Assembly: GCA_033763795.1 (NCBI GenBank)
Contig: JANRJV010000077.1
Location: 1-22,227, forward strand
DNA from: JAEUIV01 sp033763795
GTDB taxonomy: Bacteria > Planctomycetota > Phycisphaerae > Phycisphaerales > UBA1924
Direction: 5' to 3'
Length of the DNA stretch: 22,227 bases
Positions 1 through 8,511 of this stretch are shown piece after piece. Both the position numbers and the translations under genes were made by a program. How positions within the stretch are numbered: the stretch's first letter is position 1; each line of letters opens with the position of its first letter. Below the pieces are notes generated by a model that made no database searches, was not told the origin of the DNA, and saw only the letters and a list, made by a program, of their open reading frames with translations.

Positions 1-145
1 CGCCCACGAAAACGGCAAGCCCCTCCCCATCGCAGGCTTCTTCGCCGCAGGCGAGATCGGCCCCGTCGGAGACGACTCCTTCCTCCACGGCCACACCGCC
101 AGCGCCGCACTCTTCCGCCAACGCCGCCGAATCCACGGCGACTGA
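1..145 (+). CDS. FIST domain protein, C-terminal fragment (5' end outside window)
   Basis: An open frame enters from the left edge (first full codon at base 2) and ends at TGA 143-145, giving the last 47 residues of a protein. The segment GFFAAGEIGPVG followed by FLHGHTASAALF is the characteristic end of the FIST C-terminal domain, a small-ligand-sensing domain of signal-transduction proteins. Nothing can be said about the N-terminal part or an attached output domain. Codons end mainly in C, like the next gene and unlike the genes beyond 5 kb. A small hairpin lies 31 bases past the stop. Confidence 0.75.
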   Translation, partial: AHENGKPLPIAGFFAAGEIGPVGDDSFLHGHTASAALFRQRRRIHGD

Positions 146-618
146 TCCAAGCCGCGTCATCCGGATCGCCAGAGCGGAGCTTTCGTAAAGCTCAGGTCCG
201 GTGTCCTGTCGACCCTCTCGCAAACGCCCCCGTGCGCACGCCGTCGCCGCCCTCGGCCCCACGCGTCGCCGCATCCCGCCACAATCACAAAAATCTCCGA
301 ACCTCCCCGCCCGGCGCCACATGCGCGGCCTCACCCCCCGCTTGCCGCCGCGCCCCGCCGCCCGCCGTGCGCGCGCCCCGGTCCCCGCCGCCCCATATGA
401 CGGACTAGCCGCCGGGAGCGGCCGTCACACGGGCGAGGCCGACTGCAGCGCGCCCCGCCCCGAACCTCCCGGCACGCGCGGCCCGTGCAAGCGGAAGTCC
501 CGCAACGGCCGCACCGATCGCCCATGCATGGGTTTTCCCCCGCCGCCCGCCTCCCCGATCCGCAGCTCCACCGCCCCAACGCTCCACCGCCACGCGTCAT
601 CCGGTCGATACACCCACC
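146..618. other. Intergenic region of about 470 bases, C-rich on the plus strand
   Basis: No convincing gene is seen here. Open frames exist on both strands, but their translations are Arg/Pro/Ala-rich low-complexity products typical of GC-rich non-coding DNA. The region holds a 7-bp hairpin (177-193), a perfect 12-bp palindrome CCCATGCATGGG followed by TTTT (521-536), and two copies of the 12-mer CGCGTCATCCGG (153-164 and 593-604). The second copy lies just before the start of the next gene. No tRNA-like fold and no clear -35 element were found. Confidence 0.5.
177..193 (+). terminator. Hairpin after the FIST gene, possible terminator
   Basis: GAGCTTT (177-183) and AAAGCTC (187-193) form a perfect 7-bp stem with a three-base CGT loop, 31 bases after the FIST stop codon. 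There is no T-tract after it, so a role as an intrinsic terminator is uncertain. Confidence 0.35.
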
Positions 619-3309
619 ATGAGGTCCGGCACGACCCCGAGCCTGTGGTGCGCGCTGACGCTTGCCGCCGCCGTCGCGCCCGGGGTCTTCTCCTCACGCG
701 CCTCCGCGCAGCCGGCACGTCCCGACGCCTCGCGCCGCGTCGTACAGGCCTGGGACTTCGAGGACATGGTCTCCCGCGTCGAGCCCGTCCCCCTCGGCTG
801 GTTCCGCGCCCAGGACATCCCCGGCACCCGCGACCGCCCAGGATTCCCCGGCTGGAACGTCCCCATCCTCTCCACCGAGCAAGCCTCCAGCGGCCAGCGC
901 TCCGTCAAGCTCCCCACCCGCGGCGGGAACACCTCGCTCATGCTCTCGGGCGGCGCCGTCCCCGCCCTTCCCTCCTGTGATTACGTCGTCCGCGCCCGCG
1001 TCCGCAGCGAAGGACTCACCCACGCCCGCGCCAGCCTCGAAGCCTGGCTCCTCGATGCCGAGCTCAAGCCCATCCCCGGTTCAGAGGTCAGCAGCGGCCC
1101 GAGCCTCAGCCCCGGCGTCTGGGAGACGCTCGAGGCCCCGCTCAGAGGCGACGAACGCGCCGCCTGGATCCAGATCGAGCTCCGCCTCTCGCAGCCCGCC
1201 TCGCTCCGCCAGCCCCGCCACGATCAGGAGGTCTTCCAGCAGGACTACTCCGGCGCCGCATACTTCGACGACGTCGTCATCGCCCAGGCCCCGCGCGTCG
1301 AGCTCGCCATCGACGGCAAGTCGAACATCGTCTCCTGGCCCGAAGAGCCCGCACTCCGCGTCATGGTCCGCGACCTCACGGGCGAAGCCCTCACCGTCGC
1401 CCTCCGCGTCGAGGATCTCGAAGGCGTCGATGTCGCCGCCATGACCATGCCCGCCCCGCCCGCCGGCCGCGAGAACCTCTGGAAGCCCGACCTCCCGGCC
1501 TTCGGCTGGTACCGCGTCCACATGGCCGTCTCCTCCAGCCAGGGCGAAGTGGGACGCCGCACCGCCAGCTTCGTCTGGACCCCCCAGAGCGAAGCCCCCG
1601 ACACCCAGCAGCGCCACGGCTTCGGCGTCATCGCCGAACGCCTCGCCGGCGCACGCCGCGCCGCGCTCCCCGAGTTCCTCCGCCGAACCTTCTCGGGCTC
1701 CGTCACGCTGGGCGTCTGGAGGCCCACGCTCGCGCGCGAGGAGGTCGAACGCTGGAACGAGCGCCTCATCGCCGACGCGGAGGGGCTCCTCGCCGAGGCC
1801 ATCGACATCACATTCGTCCTCACGGAGATGCCCGCCGAGCTGGCCCGCGAGAAACGCGTCGACGTCGACGACCCCATCCCCGTGCTCCTGGCCCCCGACG
1901 ATCCCTGGACCGGCTATCTCGCCCGCGTACTCACCAGCTTCGGCGAGCGCGTCCGCCGCTGGCAGCTCGGCCCGACCGGCAGCAACGCCGCCCTCTTCCG
2001 CACCGGACTCCAGCAGGACACCGACGCCATCCGCGCCAAGCTCCGCCGAATGGTCCCCCGTCCCGTCATCACCGTGCCGTGGAGCCTCGAGCGCGCCTCG
2101 GTCCCGCCCGGAGTCGACGGCGCCTCCATGTACTGGCCGCTGGGCATGGGCGCCGACGAGATCCGCGCCGCCCTCGACGCCGCGGGGCCCGGCAACGGCC
2201 TGGAACGCACCGTCGTCATCGAAACCCCCGACGAAACGCTCTACGGCCGCCGCGCCGCGGCGCTCGAGCTCGCGCGCCGCGCCATCAGCGCCTGGGCCGC
2301 CGGAGTCCGCCGACTGGCCATCCGCGGCCCGTGGTCCGACGACGCGCCCGACGCCTCCACGCTCGAGCCCACCGCCCTCGCCGGCGTGTGGCGAACCCTC
2401 AGCGCCGCCCTCGCCGACACGAAGGTCGTCGGCACCGTCAACATCGCCGACGGCTGCCGCGTCTACATCCTCGACGGGCCACGCGGCGGCATGCTCGCCG
2501 GGTGGAACGACAGCGCCACCCCCAAGGCCGCCGTCATCGAGGGCTGGCTGGGCCCCGGCACGCTCCGCGCCATGGACCCCTTCGGCAACGTCGCCGAACT
2601 CTCACGCGATGACGACGGGCTCTACCGCATCCCGCTGGGCGACATGCCCGTCTTCATCTCGGGCGTCGACACCCACCTGGCCCTCTTCCGCGCCGGGCTC
2701 CGCTTCGAGCCGGGCTTCCTCGCCGCCCGCGCCCAGCGCCACGAGGTCGGCCTCGTCATCTCCAACCCGTGGCCCGTCGGCGTCACGGGACGACTCAGGC
2801 TCGCCAAGCCCGAGGAATGGGGCATCAGCCCGCGCGTCATCCCCTTCCAGCTGGGCCCGGGCGCCAGCGTCCGCGTGCCCATCGAGCTCGTCCTGGCCCT
2901 GGGCGAGGAAGCCGGACGCCGCCACGTCGAGGCGGAAGTCGAGCTCACCGCCGAGCGCCGCTACCCCGTCCAGCGCTTCCCCATGTCGCTGGAGATCGGC
3001 CTGCCCACCGCGGAGCTCTTGGCCAGCTATCGCGTCGAGACCCTCGCCGACGGCGCCCCGGGCGACCTCATCGTCTCGCTGCTCATCACCAACCTCTCCG
3101 ACCAGCCGCTGACCGTCGAGGCCTTCGCCCACGCCCCGGGCTATCGCGGCTTCTCCGCCCCGATCAGCGCGCTGGAGCCCGGCGCCTCGACCACGCGCCG
3201 CTTCCGGCTCGAAGGCGGCGCCAAGGCCCTCGCCGGCCGATCCGTCCGCGTGGGCCTCAAGGAGCAGGACGGCACGGGCCGCCTCAACCGCACGCTCGTC
3301 ATCGAGTGA
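619..3309 (+). CDS. Secreted protein with carbohydrate-binding-like and glycosidase-like regions, function unknown
   Basis: The 896-residue product begins with a signal peptide (basic MRSG, hydrophobic stretch, SRASAQ cleavage-like site at about residue 30), so it is exported. Residues of about 40-220 look like a jelly-roll carbohydrate-binding module: they open with WDFED and close with AYFDDVVI near residue 215, the usual end of CBM4/9-type modules. A beta-sandwich follows to about 320. Residues of about 350-640 alternate strands and helices as in a glycoside-hydrolase barrel. The stretch after it (WNDS near 636, then LGDMPVFISG) resembles the terminal sandwich of clan-A glycosidases. The last 150 residues look Ig-like (VGLVISNPWP, ISALEPGAS). 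I cannot assign a family or catalytic pair. The ATG has no Shine-Dalgarno sequence, but TACACC lies four bases before it. It converges with the next gene across nine bases. The fold reading is inference. Confidence 0.8.
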   Translation: MRSGTTPSLWCALTLAAAVAPGVFSSRASAQPARPDASRRVVQAWDFEDMVSRVEPVPLGWFRAQDIPGTRDRPGFPGWNVPILSTEQASSGQRSVKLPTRGGNTSLMLSGGAVPALPSCDYVVRARVRSEGLTHARASLEAWLLDAELKPIPGSEVSSGPSLSPGVWETLEAPLRGDERAAWIQIELRLSQPASLRQPRHDQEVFQQDYSGAAYFDDVVIAQAPRVELAIDGKSNIVSWPEEPALRVMVRDLTGEALTVALRVEDLEGVDVAAMTMPAPPAGRENLWKPDLPAFGWYRVHMAVSSSQGEVGRRTASFVWTPQSEAPDTQQRHGFGVIAERLAGARRAALPEFLRRTFSGSVTLGVWRPTLAREEVERWNERLIADAEGLLAEAIDITFVLTEMPAELAREKRVDVDDPIPVLLAPDDPWTGYLARVLTSFGERVRRWQLGPTGSNAALFRTGLQQDTDAIRAKLRRMVPRPVITVPWSLERASVPPGVDGASMYWPLGMGADEIRAALDAAGPGNGLERTVVIETPDETLYGRRAAALELARRAISAWAAGVRRLAIRGPWSDDAPDASTLEPTALAGVWRTLSAALADTKVVGTVNIADGCRVYILDGPRGGMLAGWNDSATPKAAVIEGWLGPGTLRAMDPFGNVAELSRDDDGLYRIPLGDMPVFISGVDTHLALFRAGLRFEPGFLAARAQRHEVGLVISNPWPVGVTGRLRLAKPEEWGISPRVIPFQLGPGASVRVPIELVLALGEEAGRRHVEAEVELTAERRYPVQRFPMSLEIGLPTAELLASYRVETLADGAPGDLIVSLLITNLSDQPLTVEAFAHAPGYRGFSAPISALEPGASTTRRFRLEGGAKALAGRSVRVGLKEQDGTGRLNRTLVIE

Positions 3310-3318
3310 AGAGCCGCG

Positions 3319-3975
3319 TCACCGACCGCGCCCGCGACCCCCGCCGCTGATCCGCAGCGCCTCGCCGTTCCACGAGCTCATCGGCGCCCGCCCCCACATC
3401 GAGAGCGCCTCCAGCCGCACCAGCCGCAGCGACCCGTCGGGGTACTCGTTCCACCCGAACTCCCACGTGCTGGGCATCGAGCCCGCGCCCAGCGCGCTGC
3501 CGGTGATGGTCACGGTGGCCTGCGTGCGCAGCAGCCCCGGCCCGTCCTCCGCCGCGCCGCGCGGCCGGTACGACCACTCGCTGACGCCGAAGCCGTCGAA
3601 CCCCTCGATCACGCGCAGCAGCTCGTCGCGGCCGAAGGATCCGATCAGTTCGCCCCGCGTCGAGGCGACGAGCCTGTCGGCGATCAGCCCCTCGGCGGCG
3701 GCGCGGTCGGCGCCGATCACCGCCGTGATGAAGCGTCGCGTCGCGTCCGCCGCCCGCTCGCGGGGCGTCACGACCAGCGTGCCCGTGACGAGCACCGCCG
3801 CGCCGGTCAGGATGAACGCCAGGGCGGCGATGATCCCCTGCTTTGCCTGACCCCGCTGCACGAGCAGGAAGCCGCACGCCAGGCCCAGCACCAGCAGCCC
3901 GGCGGCGGGCGCCAGCGGCTGCTCCAGGACGAACCGGTGCAGGAGCGGCGGGGCCGGAAGGGTCGTCATCAGCAT
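3319..3975 (-). CDS. Small membrane protein with NTF2/SnoaL-like C-terminal domain
   Basis: The 218-residue product has two hydrophobic segments near the N-terminus: PAAGLLVLGLACGFLLV at about 25-41, and IIAALAFILTGAAVLVTGTLVV at about 50-71. A soluble region of about 140 residues follows. It starts with a helix (ADATRRFITAVIGADRAAAEGLI) and continues into strands ending in WEFGWNEYPDG and LSMWGRAP, which resembles an NTF2/SnoaL-like fold; this is inference. The frame stays open upstream to 4263, but those residues are Arg/Pro-rich and look non-coding. I therefore chose ATG 3975, with ATG 3969 as an alternative. The gene is divergent from the Maf-fusion gene across 211 bases and convergent with the secreted protein gene. 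No specific function is recognisable. Confidence 0.65.
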   Translation of the reverse strand: MLMTTLPAPPLLHRFVLEQPLAPAAGLLVLGLACGFLLVQRGQAKQGIIAALAFILTGAAVLVTGTLVVTPRERAADATRRFITAVIGADRAAAEGLIADRLVASTRGELIGSFGRDELLRVIEGFDGFGVSEWSYRPRGAAEDGPGLLRTQATVTITGSALGAGSMPSTWEFGWNEYPDGSLRLVRLEALSMWGRAPMSSWNGEALRISGGGRGRGR

Positions 3976-4186
3976 GAATGAGGGTACGGCGGGCGGTCCG
4001 GAAAGATCCGACCCCCAGCGCGGGAGGCGGGCCGGGGCAATCGCCCGCGGGCGCCGGCCGATGCGCCGGTTTGGCTGGACCGCCGCCCTCCCGGGGCCCG
4101 ATAAGAGCGCTGGACGGCGTCGGCCGGGTATGTCGCCGCGCGCCGCGCGGGCGGTCGCCGGCGGCGCATGGAGGTCCAGGGCCAGG

Positions 4187-7100
4187 ATGACGATGAGCGT
4201 CGCGGCGGCACATCCAGAGAGCAGCGCGACGCCGGTCGGGATCAGCGCGGCCCTGGCCAGCAACCTGGCGGCCCTGTCGGAGCGCTCGCCGGCGGTCGCC
4301 CGGGCCGTGCAGGCCGCGCAGGGACTGAGCGACCTGCGCTGGACGCAGACCGATCAGCCCGGGGCCTGGAGCGCCGAGCTGGGCGGGCGGGCGCTGGCGA
4401 GCCGGCGCCGGCCCTTGGAAGAGGCCGAGAAGCTCGCTCTCTCCGTCGACTTCAAGCAGTCGGCGACTGCGGCGGTGCTGGGCTTCGGGCTGGGGTACCA
4501 CGTGGCCGCCCTCGTCCGCCGCGGCGGGTCGCGGAGCCTCGTGCTCGTCTTCGAGCCCGACGTCGACCTGCTGCGCTCCGTGATGGAGCGCGCCGACTTC
4601 GGCCCGTGGATCCGCGGCGGGAACGTCCGCTTCCTCACCGACCCCGACGACGCCGCCGCCATCAACGAGGCGATCCGCGGCGTGGAGGGGCTGCTGGGGA
4701 TCGGCGTGCAGATCGTCGAGCATCCCGCCAGCGCGCCCCGGCTGGGCGAGCGCTCGGCGCGCTTCGCGCAGACGCTGACCAAGGTCGTCGCCGCCAACCG
4801 CATGCAGCTCGTCACCACCATGGTGCAGATGGAGACGACGCTGCGCAACCTGCTGATGAACGCCGACCACTACGCGGCGAGCGACGGCGTCGGGCCCCTC
4901 GCGGGCGCGGCGGCGGGCAGGCCCGCGGTGGTCGTCTCCGCCGGGCCCAGCCTGGAGCGCAACGTCAGGCTGCTCCTGGACCCGGCGGCGCGGAGCCGCG
5001 TCGTCGTCATCGCGGTGCAGACGGTGCTGAAGCCTCTCCTAGCGCTGGGCATCAGGCCCGACTTCGTGACGGCGATCGACTTCCACGAGATCAGCCGGCG
5101 CTTCTACGAGGGGCTGGACGCCGATGACGTGCGGGGCGTGACGCTCGTCGCCGAGCCCAAGTGCAACGCGGCGATCCTGGAGGCGTGGCCCGGCCCGCTG
5201 AGGCTCGCGGGGTCAGACCTTCTGGACATGCTGCTGGGGGACGAGCTGGCCGGCGAGCACGCCGAGCTGCAGCCCGGCGCGACGGTGGCGCACCTGGCGT
5301 ACTACCTGGCGCGGTACATGGGCTGCGACCCGGTGATCCTGATCGGGCAGGACCTCGCGTTCACCGACGGGCAGTACTACAGCGCGAACGCGGCGATCCA
5401 CGGCGTGTGGTCGGGCGAGCTCAACGAGTTCAACACGCTGGAGATGATGGAGTGGCAGCGGATCGTGCGCTGGCGGGGCCACCTCTCGCGCGTGACGGAC
5501 CACCTGGGCCGCCCGGTCTATACCGACGACCAGATGAGCACGTACCTGGCGCAGTTCGAGCGCGACTTCATGGTCGACGCGGGCCGCGGGCTCACGACCA
5601 TCGACGCGACCGAGGGCGGCGCCCGCAAGGCGCACACGCGGACCATGACGCTGGCGGCGGCGCTCGGCTCTTTCGCCTGCCCCGGCGCGGCGGAGATCGC
5701 GGGCCTGCCCCCGGCCCCGCGGCGCCAGGCGCCCAAGAAGCGGCTGCGCGAGCGGCTGGAGCGCCTCAGGCTCGACGTCATGAAGATCGCGGACCTCTCG
5801 CGCCGGGCGGCGGACGTGCTCGAGCGCATGGCGCGCGAGAGCGACGTCTCGCGCGTCAACGCGCTGGTGGACGACGTGCACGATCTCAAGCGGAAGGTCG
5901 AGCGGCTGACGCCCGCGTACCAGCTGGTCCTGCGGATGAACCAGGCGGGGGCCTACCGGCGCTTCCGCGCCGACCGCGCGCTGGCGCTCGAGGAAGAGCT
6001 CGACCCCGTGGCGCGGCAGAAGCGCCAGATCGAGCGCGACGGGGCGAACGTGCGCTGGATCGCCGAGGCCGCCGACGCGCTCGGAGCCCTGCTGAACGCG
6101 GCGCTGGCGTCGCTCAGCGGCGGGCCGAAGCTGACGCGCGACCTTGCGGAGAAGCGCGAGCCCGAGGCGGACGCGCGGGCCCGGGCCGGGGGCGGCGCGG
6201 AGGCCGGGAGCGGGGCGGGGCGCGTCGAAGCCGTGATCCTCGCGGATTCGGCGCGCAGCGGCGTGGGCGCGCCCAGGGACCTGGGGGCGGATTTCCAGGG
6301 CGCTTCGGTGCTGCGCGCGACGCTGCAGCGGCTGGCGCGCACGCCGGGGCTGAGCGGCGCGGTGCTGATCACGGACGACGCGGCCCGGGCGCGGGCGCTG
6401 GCGGGCAGGCCCATCGATGGCCTGCCGCTGCGCGTGATGGAGGTGCCGCGAGCGGAGCTGCGGGCGGGCCGGGCGGGCATCGAGCGCGGCAGGCTCTGGG
6501 CCCGCGCGTGCTGGCGGGGCGGGCTGGGCTCGCTGACGTGCTACGACGAGGCGCTGGAGCCGGCGCTCGCGCTGCGGGCCCTAGAAGAAGCGGGGGCCGA
6601 CGCGGCGCTCGTTGTCGGGGCGGACTGGTGCCTCGTTGATCCCGAGCTGTGCGGCGAGGTCGTCGCGCGCTACCTCGAGAACCCCGAGAAGCACTCGCTG
6701 ACGTTCTCGCAGGCGGCGCCGGGGCTGGCGGGCTGCGTGGTGTCGGCGAAGCTGTGCGAGGCGCTGGCGAAGGGGCGCGAGGCGGGCGACATCGGCGCGA
6801 CGCTGGGCGGTCTGCTGGGGTTCAGGCCCACGCGGCCGCGGCTAGATCCGGTGGCGCTGGCGTCGTGCGTGCAGGTGGACGAGGCGGTGCGCGGCGCGGA
6901 AGAGCGGATCATCGCCGACGGGCCGGCGCGGCTGGCGATGCTGCGGGCGGCGCTGGCGGGGGCCGACGCGGCGAGTTTGAGCGCGGCGGAGGTCGCGCGG
7001 CGCGTGCGCGCGTGGCGCACGCTCCACGCCCCGGCGGCCCCGGAGGAGCTGGAGCTCAGGCTTGTCGAGGGGGGCGTGATGATGGACGAGGCGCTGGCGC

Positions 7101-7765
7101 GGCGCGCGGTGCGCGAGCTGGCGGCGCTGCGCGACGACGCCGCGGTGACGCTGACGGGCGAGCCGGAGGTGATGCTGCATCCGGCGTGGAGCCGGATCGT
7201 GGGCGAGGCGCGCGAGGCGGGGATCGCGGGCGTGCACGTGCGGACGAGGCTGTGGGCGGACGAGGCGGGGCTGGCGGAGCTGGCGGCGTGCGGCGCGGCG
7301 GTGGTGAGCGTCGACCTGCTGGCGTCGAAGGCGGCGACGTACGAGGCGCTGACCGGGCGGGCGTCGTTCGACGCGTGCCTGCGCGCGACCGAGGCGCTGC
7401 TGGGCGCGCGGCGGATCGAGCGCGGCGTGCCCGCGACGTGGGTCGTGCCCCGGATCACGCGGCGCGACGCCGTGTACGAAGAGATCGAGGCGTTCTTTGA
7501 CCGCGGGCTCTTGTTCGCGGGGGCGTGCGTGATCGATCCCTTGGAGCGGCCCGAGGCCGGGGCGCGGATCGGGCCGCTGGCGCTCCCGGCGGGCTACGCG
7601 TGGCGGCGCGCGACGACGCGGCTGGTGCTCGATGCGCGGGGCGAGGGGCCGGGGGGCGTGAGCCTGCGGGGTCGCTCGCTGGCGGATGTGTGGAGCGCGT
7701 GGATCGCGGCGCAGGGCGCGGCGGTTCTGGGCGCGGGCGGGGCGGACGCGGAGCGTGCGGCATGA
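4187..7765 (+). CDS. Maf/DUF115 protein fused to SpsF-like and radical-SAM-like (cluster-less) domains
   Basis: The 1192-residue product is much longer than ordinary Maf proteins. Residues of about 95-505 are a Maf (MAF_flag10/DUF115) domain, the family linked to transfer of nonulosonic acids onto flagellin: GFGLGYHV at about 98, VVVSAGPSLERN at about 249, ILIGQDLAFTDG at about 384. A charged helical, probably coiled-coil segment covers about 515-600. Residues of about 680-930 resemble SpsF/CMP-sugar synthetase GT-A domains: VEAVILADS, then LTCYDEALEP and GADWCLVDPEL. Residues of about 945-1170 match the radical SAM barrel (TGEPEVMLHP at about 990, VSVDL, YEALTG, then RSLADVWSAW), but the CxxxCxxC loop is absent. 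Start: the frame is open from 3974, but the early residues are Arg-rich; ATG 4187 follows a GAGG (4171-4174) and begins the conserved part, with ATG 4193 possible. The stop overlaps the neuA start by four bases (ATGA). Catalytic roles of the C-terminal domains are unproven. Confidence 0.85.
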   Translation: MTMSVAAAHPESSATPVGISAALASNLAALSERSPAVARAVQAAQGLSDLRWTQTDQPGAWSAELGGRALASRRRPLEEAEKLALSVDFKQSATAAVLGFGLGYHVAALVRRGGSRSLVLVFEPDVDLLRSVMERADFGPWIRGGNVRFLTDPDDAAAINEAIRGVEGLLGIGVQIVEHPASAPRLGERSARFAQTLTKVVAANRMQLVTTMVQMETTLRNLLMNADHYAASDGVGPLAGAAAGRPAVVVSAGPSLERNVRLLLDPAARSRVVVIAVQTVLKPLLALGIRPDFVTAIDFHEISRRFYEGLDADDVRGVTLVAEPKCNAAILEAWPGPLRLAGSDLLDMLLGDELAGEHAELQPGATVAHLAYYLARYMGCDPVILIGQDLAFTDGQYYSANAAIHGVWSGELNEFNTLEMMEWQRIVRWRGHLSRVTDHLGRPVYTDDQMSTYLAQFERDFMVDAGRGLTTIDATEGGARKAHTRTMTLAAALGSFACPGAAEIAGLPPAPRRQAPKKRLRERLERLRLDVMKIADLSRRAADVLERMARESDVSRVNALVDDVHDLKRKVERLTPAYQLVLRMNQAGAYRRFRADRALALEEELDPVARQKRQIERDGANVRWIAEAADALGALLNAALASLSGGPKLTRDLAEKREPEADARARAGGGAEAGSGAGRVEAVILADSARSGVGAPRDLGADFQGASVLRATLQRLARTPGLSGAVLITDDAARARALAGRPIDGLPLRVMEVPRAELRAGRAGIERGRLWARACWRGGLGSLTCYDEALEPALALRALEEAGADAALVVGADWCLVDPELCGEVVARYLENPEKHSLTFSQAAPGLAGCVVSAKLCEALAKGREAGDIGATLGGLLGFRPTRPRLDPVALASCVQVDEAVRGAEERIIADGPARLAMLRAALAGADAASLSAAEVARRVRAWRTLHAPAAPEELELRLVEGGVMMDEALARRAVRELAALRDDAAVTLTGEPEVMLHPAWSRIVGEAREAGIAGVHVRTRLWADEAGLAELAACGAAVVSVDLLASKAATYEALTGRASFDACLRATEALLGARRIERGVPATWVVPRITRRDAVYEEIEAFFDRGLLFAGACVIDPLERPEAGARIGPLALPAGYAWRRATTRLVLDARGEGPGGVSLRGRSLADVWSAWIAAQGAAVLGAGGADAERAA

Positions 7766-8511
7766 GCGTGCTGGCGCTGACCCTGGCGCGGTCGGGCAGC
7801 CGCGGGCTTCCCGGGAAGAACCTGCGGATGATCGCGGGGCGACGCTGCGTGGAATGGACGCTGCGGGCGGCGCTGGCGGCGCGGGACGCGGGGGCGGTGA
7901 CGCGCGTGGCGCTGTCGGCGGACGGTGCGGAGCTGCTGGAGGCGGCGCGGGGTCTGGGGGTCGAGACGGTCGAGCGGCCGGCGGAGCTGGCGGGCGATAC
8001 GGCGCGGGTCGACGACGCGGCGCGGCACGCGGTGCGGGCGCTCGAAGCGGGCGGCGCGGCGGTGGAGCGCATCGTGATCCTGTACGGCAACGTGCCCGTG
8101 CGGCCGGCGGGGCTGATCGAGCGGGCGGCGGCGCTGCTGGCTGAGAGCGGGGCCGACAGCGTGCAGAGCTACGAGCCCGTGGGCAAGCATCATCCGTGGT
8201 GGACCGCGGTGGTCGAGCCCGGGGCGCGCGTGCGCCCCTGGGAGGGGGAGGTGCTGAATCACGGCGTGTTCCGCAGGCAGGACCTGCCGCCGGCGCATGT
8301 GCCGGATGGGGGCGTCTTGGCGGTGACGCGGCGGGCGCTCTTCCTGGAGGTGCCGGGGTGCGGCGCGGGGCCTCACGCGTTCCTGGGGCGGGAGAGGCGC
8401 GGGATCGTGAACGAGATCGGGAGCGTGGTGGACATCGACACGGAGATCGACGCGCTGGTGGCCCAGGCGGTGCTGTCGGGCCGGGGGGAGGGCGCGGCAT
8501 GTCGGTGCTGA
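7762..8511 (+). CDS. neuA: CMP-N-acylneuraminate (nonulosonic acid) cytidylyltransferase
   Basis: The 249-residue cytoplasmic enzyme activates a nonulosonic acid with CTP to give the CMP-sugar used by glycosyltransferases. The N-terminal nucleotide-binding signature LARSGSRGLPGKNLR (residues of about 7-21) is diagnostic of the NeuA/KdsB-like fold, and the C-terminal VDIDTEID fits the metal-binding strand and following helix of CMP-sugar synthetases. The common LQPTSPLR motif is replaced by LYGNVPVRP, which suggests a distinct subfamily. ATG 7762 overlaps the previous stop by four bases, and the end overlaps neuB by 13 bases, so translation is probably coupled. Whether the substrate is sialic, legionaminic or another nonulosonic acid cannot be read from the sequence. 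Confidence 0.87.
   Translation: MSVLALTLARSGSRGLPGKNLRMIAGRRCVEWTLRAALAARDAGAVTRVALSADGAELLEAARGLGVETVERPAELAGDTARVDDAARHAVRALEAGGAAVERIVILYGNVPVRPAGLIERAAALLAESGADSVQSYEPVGKHHPWWTAVVEPGARVRPWEGEVLNHGVFRRQDLPPAHVPDGGVLAVTRRALFLEVPGCGAGPHAFLGRERRGIVNEIGSVVDIDTEIDALVAQAVLSGRGEGAACRC

Noticed and set aside
201..980. 259-residue plus-strand frame overlapping the start of the secreted protein gene
   Set aside because: The translation is Arg/Pro-rich low complexity with no motif, and it overlaps the signal-peptide-bearing gene at 619, which has proper domains.
4072..4105. TTGGCT and GATAAG as a promoter for the Maf operon
   Set aside because: The spacing of 22 bases is too wide and the hexamers are weak.
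3976..4186. Replication origin elements in the divergent gap
   Set aside because: The composition switch is near here, but no DnaA box, AT-rich block or iteron was found, so I did not annotate an origin.
3299..4870. 523-residue minus-strand frame across the membrane-protein gene and the Maf gene
   Set aside because: It is a shadow: its upstream half is antisense to the conserved Maf domain and has no recognisable motif.
6842..8500. 552-residue minus-strand frame opposite the Maf C-terminus and neuA
   Set aside because: Pro/Arg/Ala-rich antisense of well-supported genes; long stop-free antisense frames are expected at this GC content.
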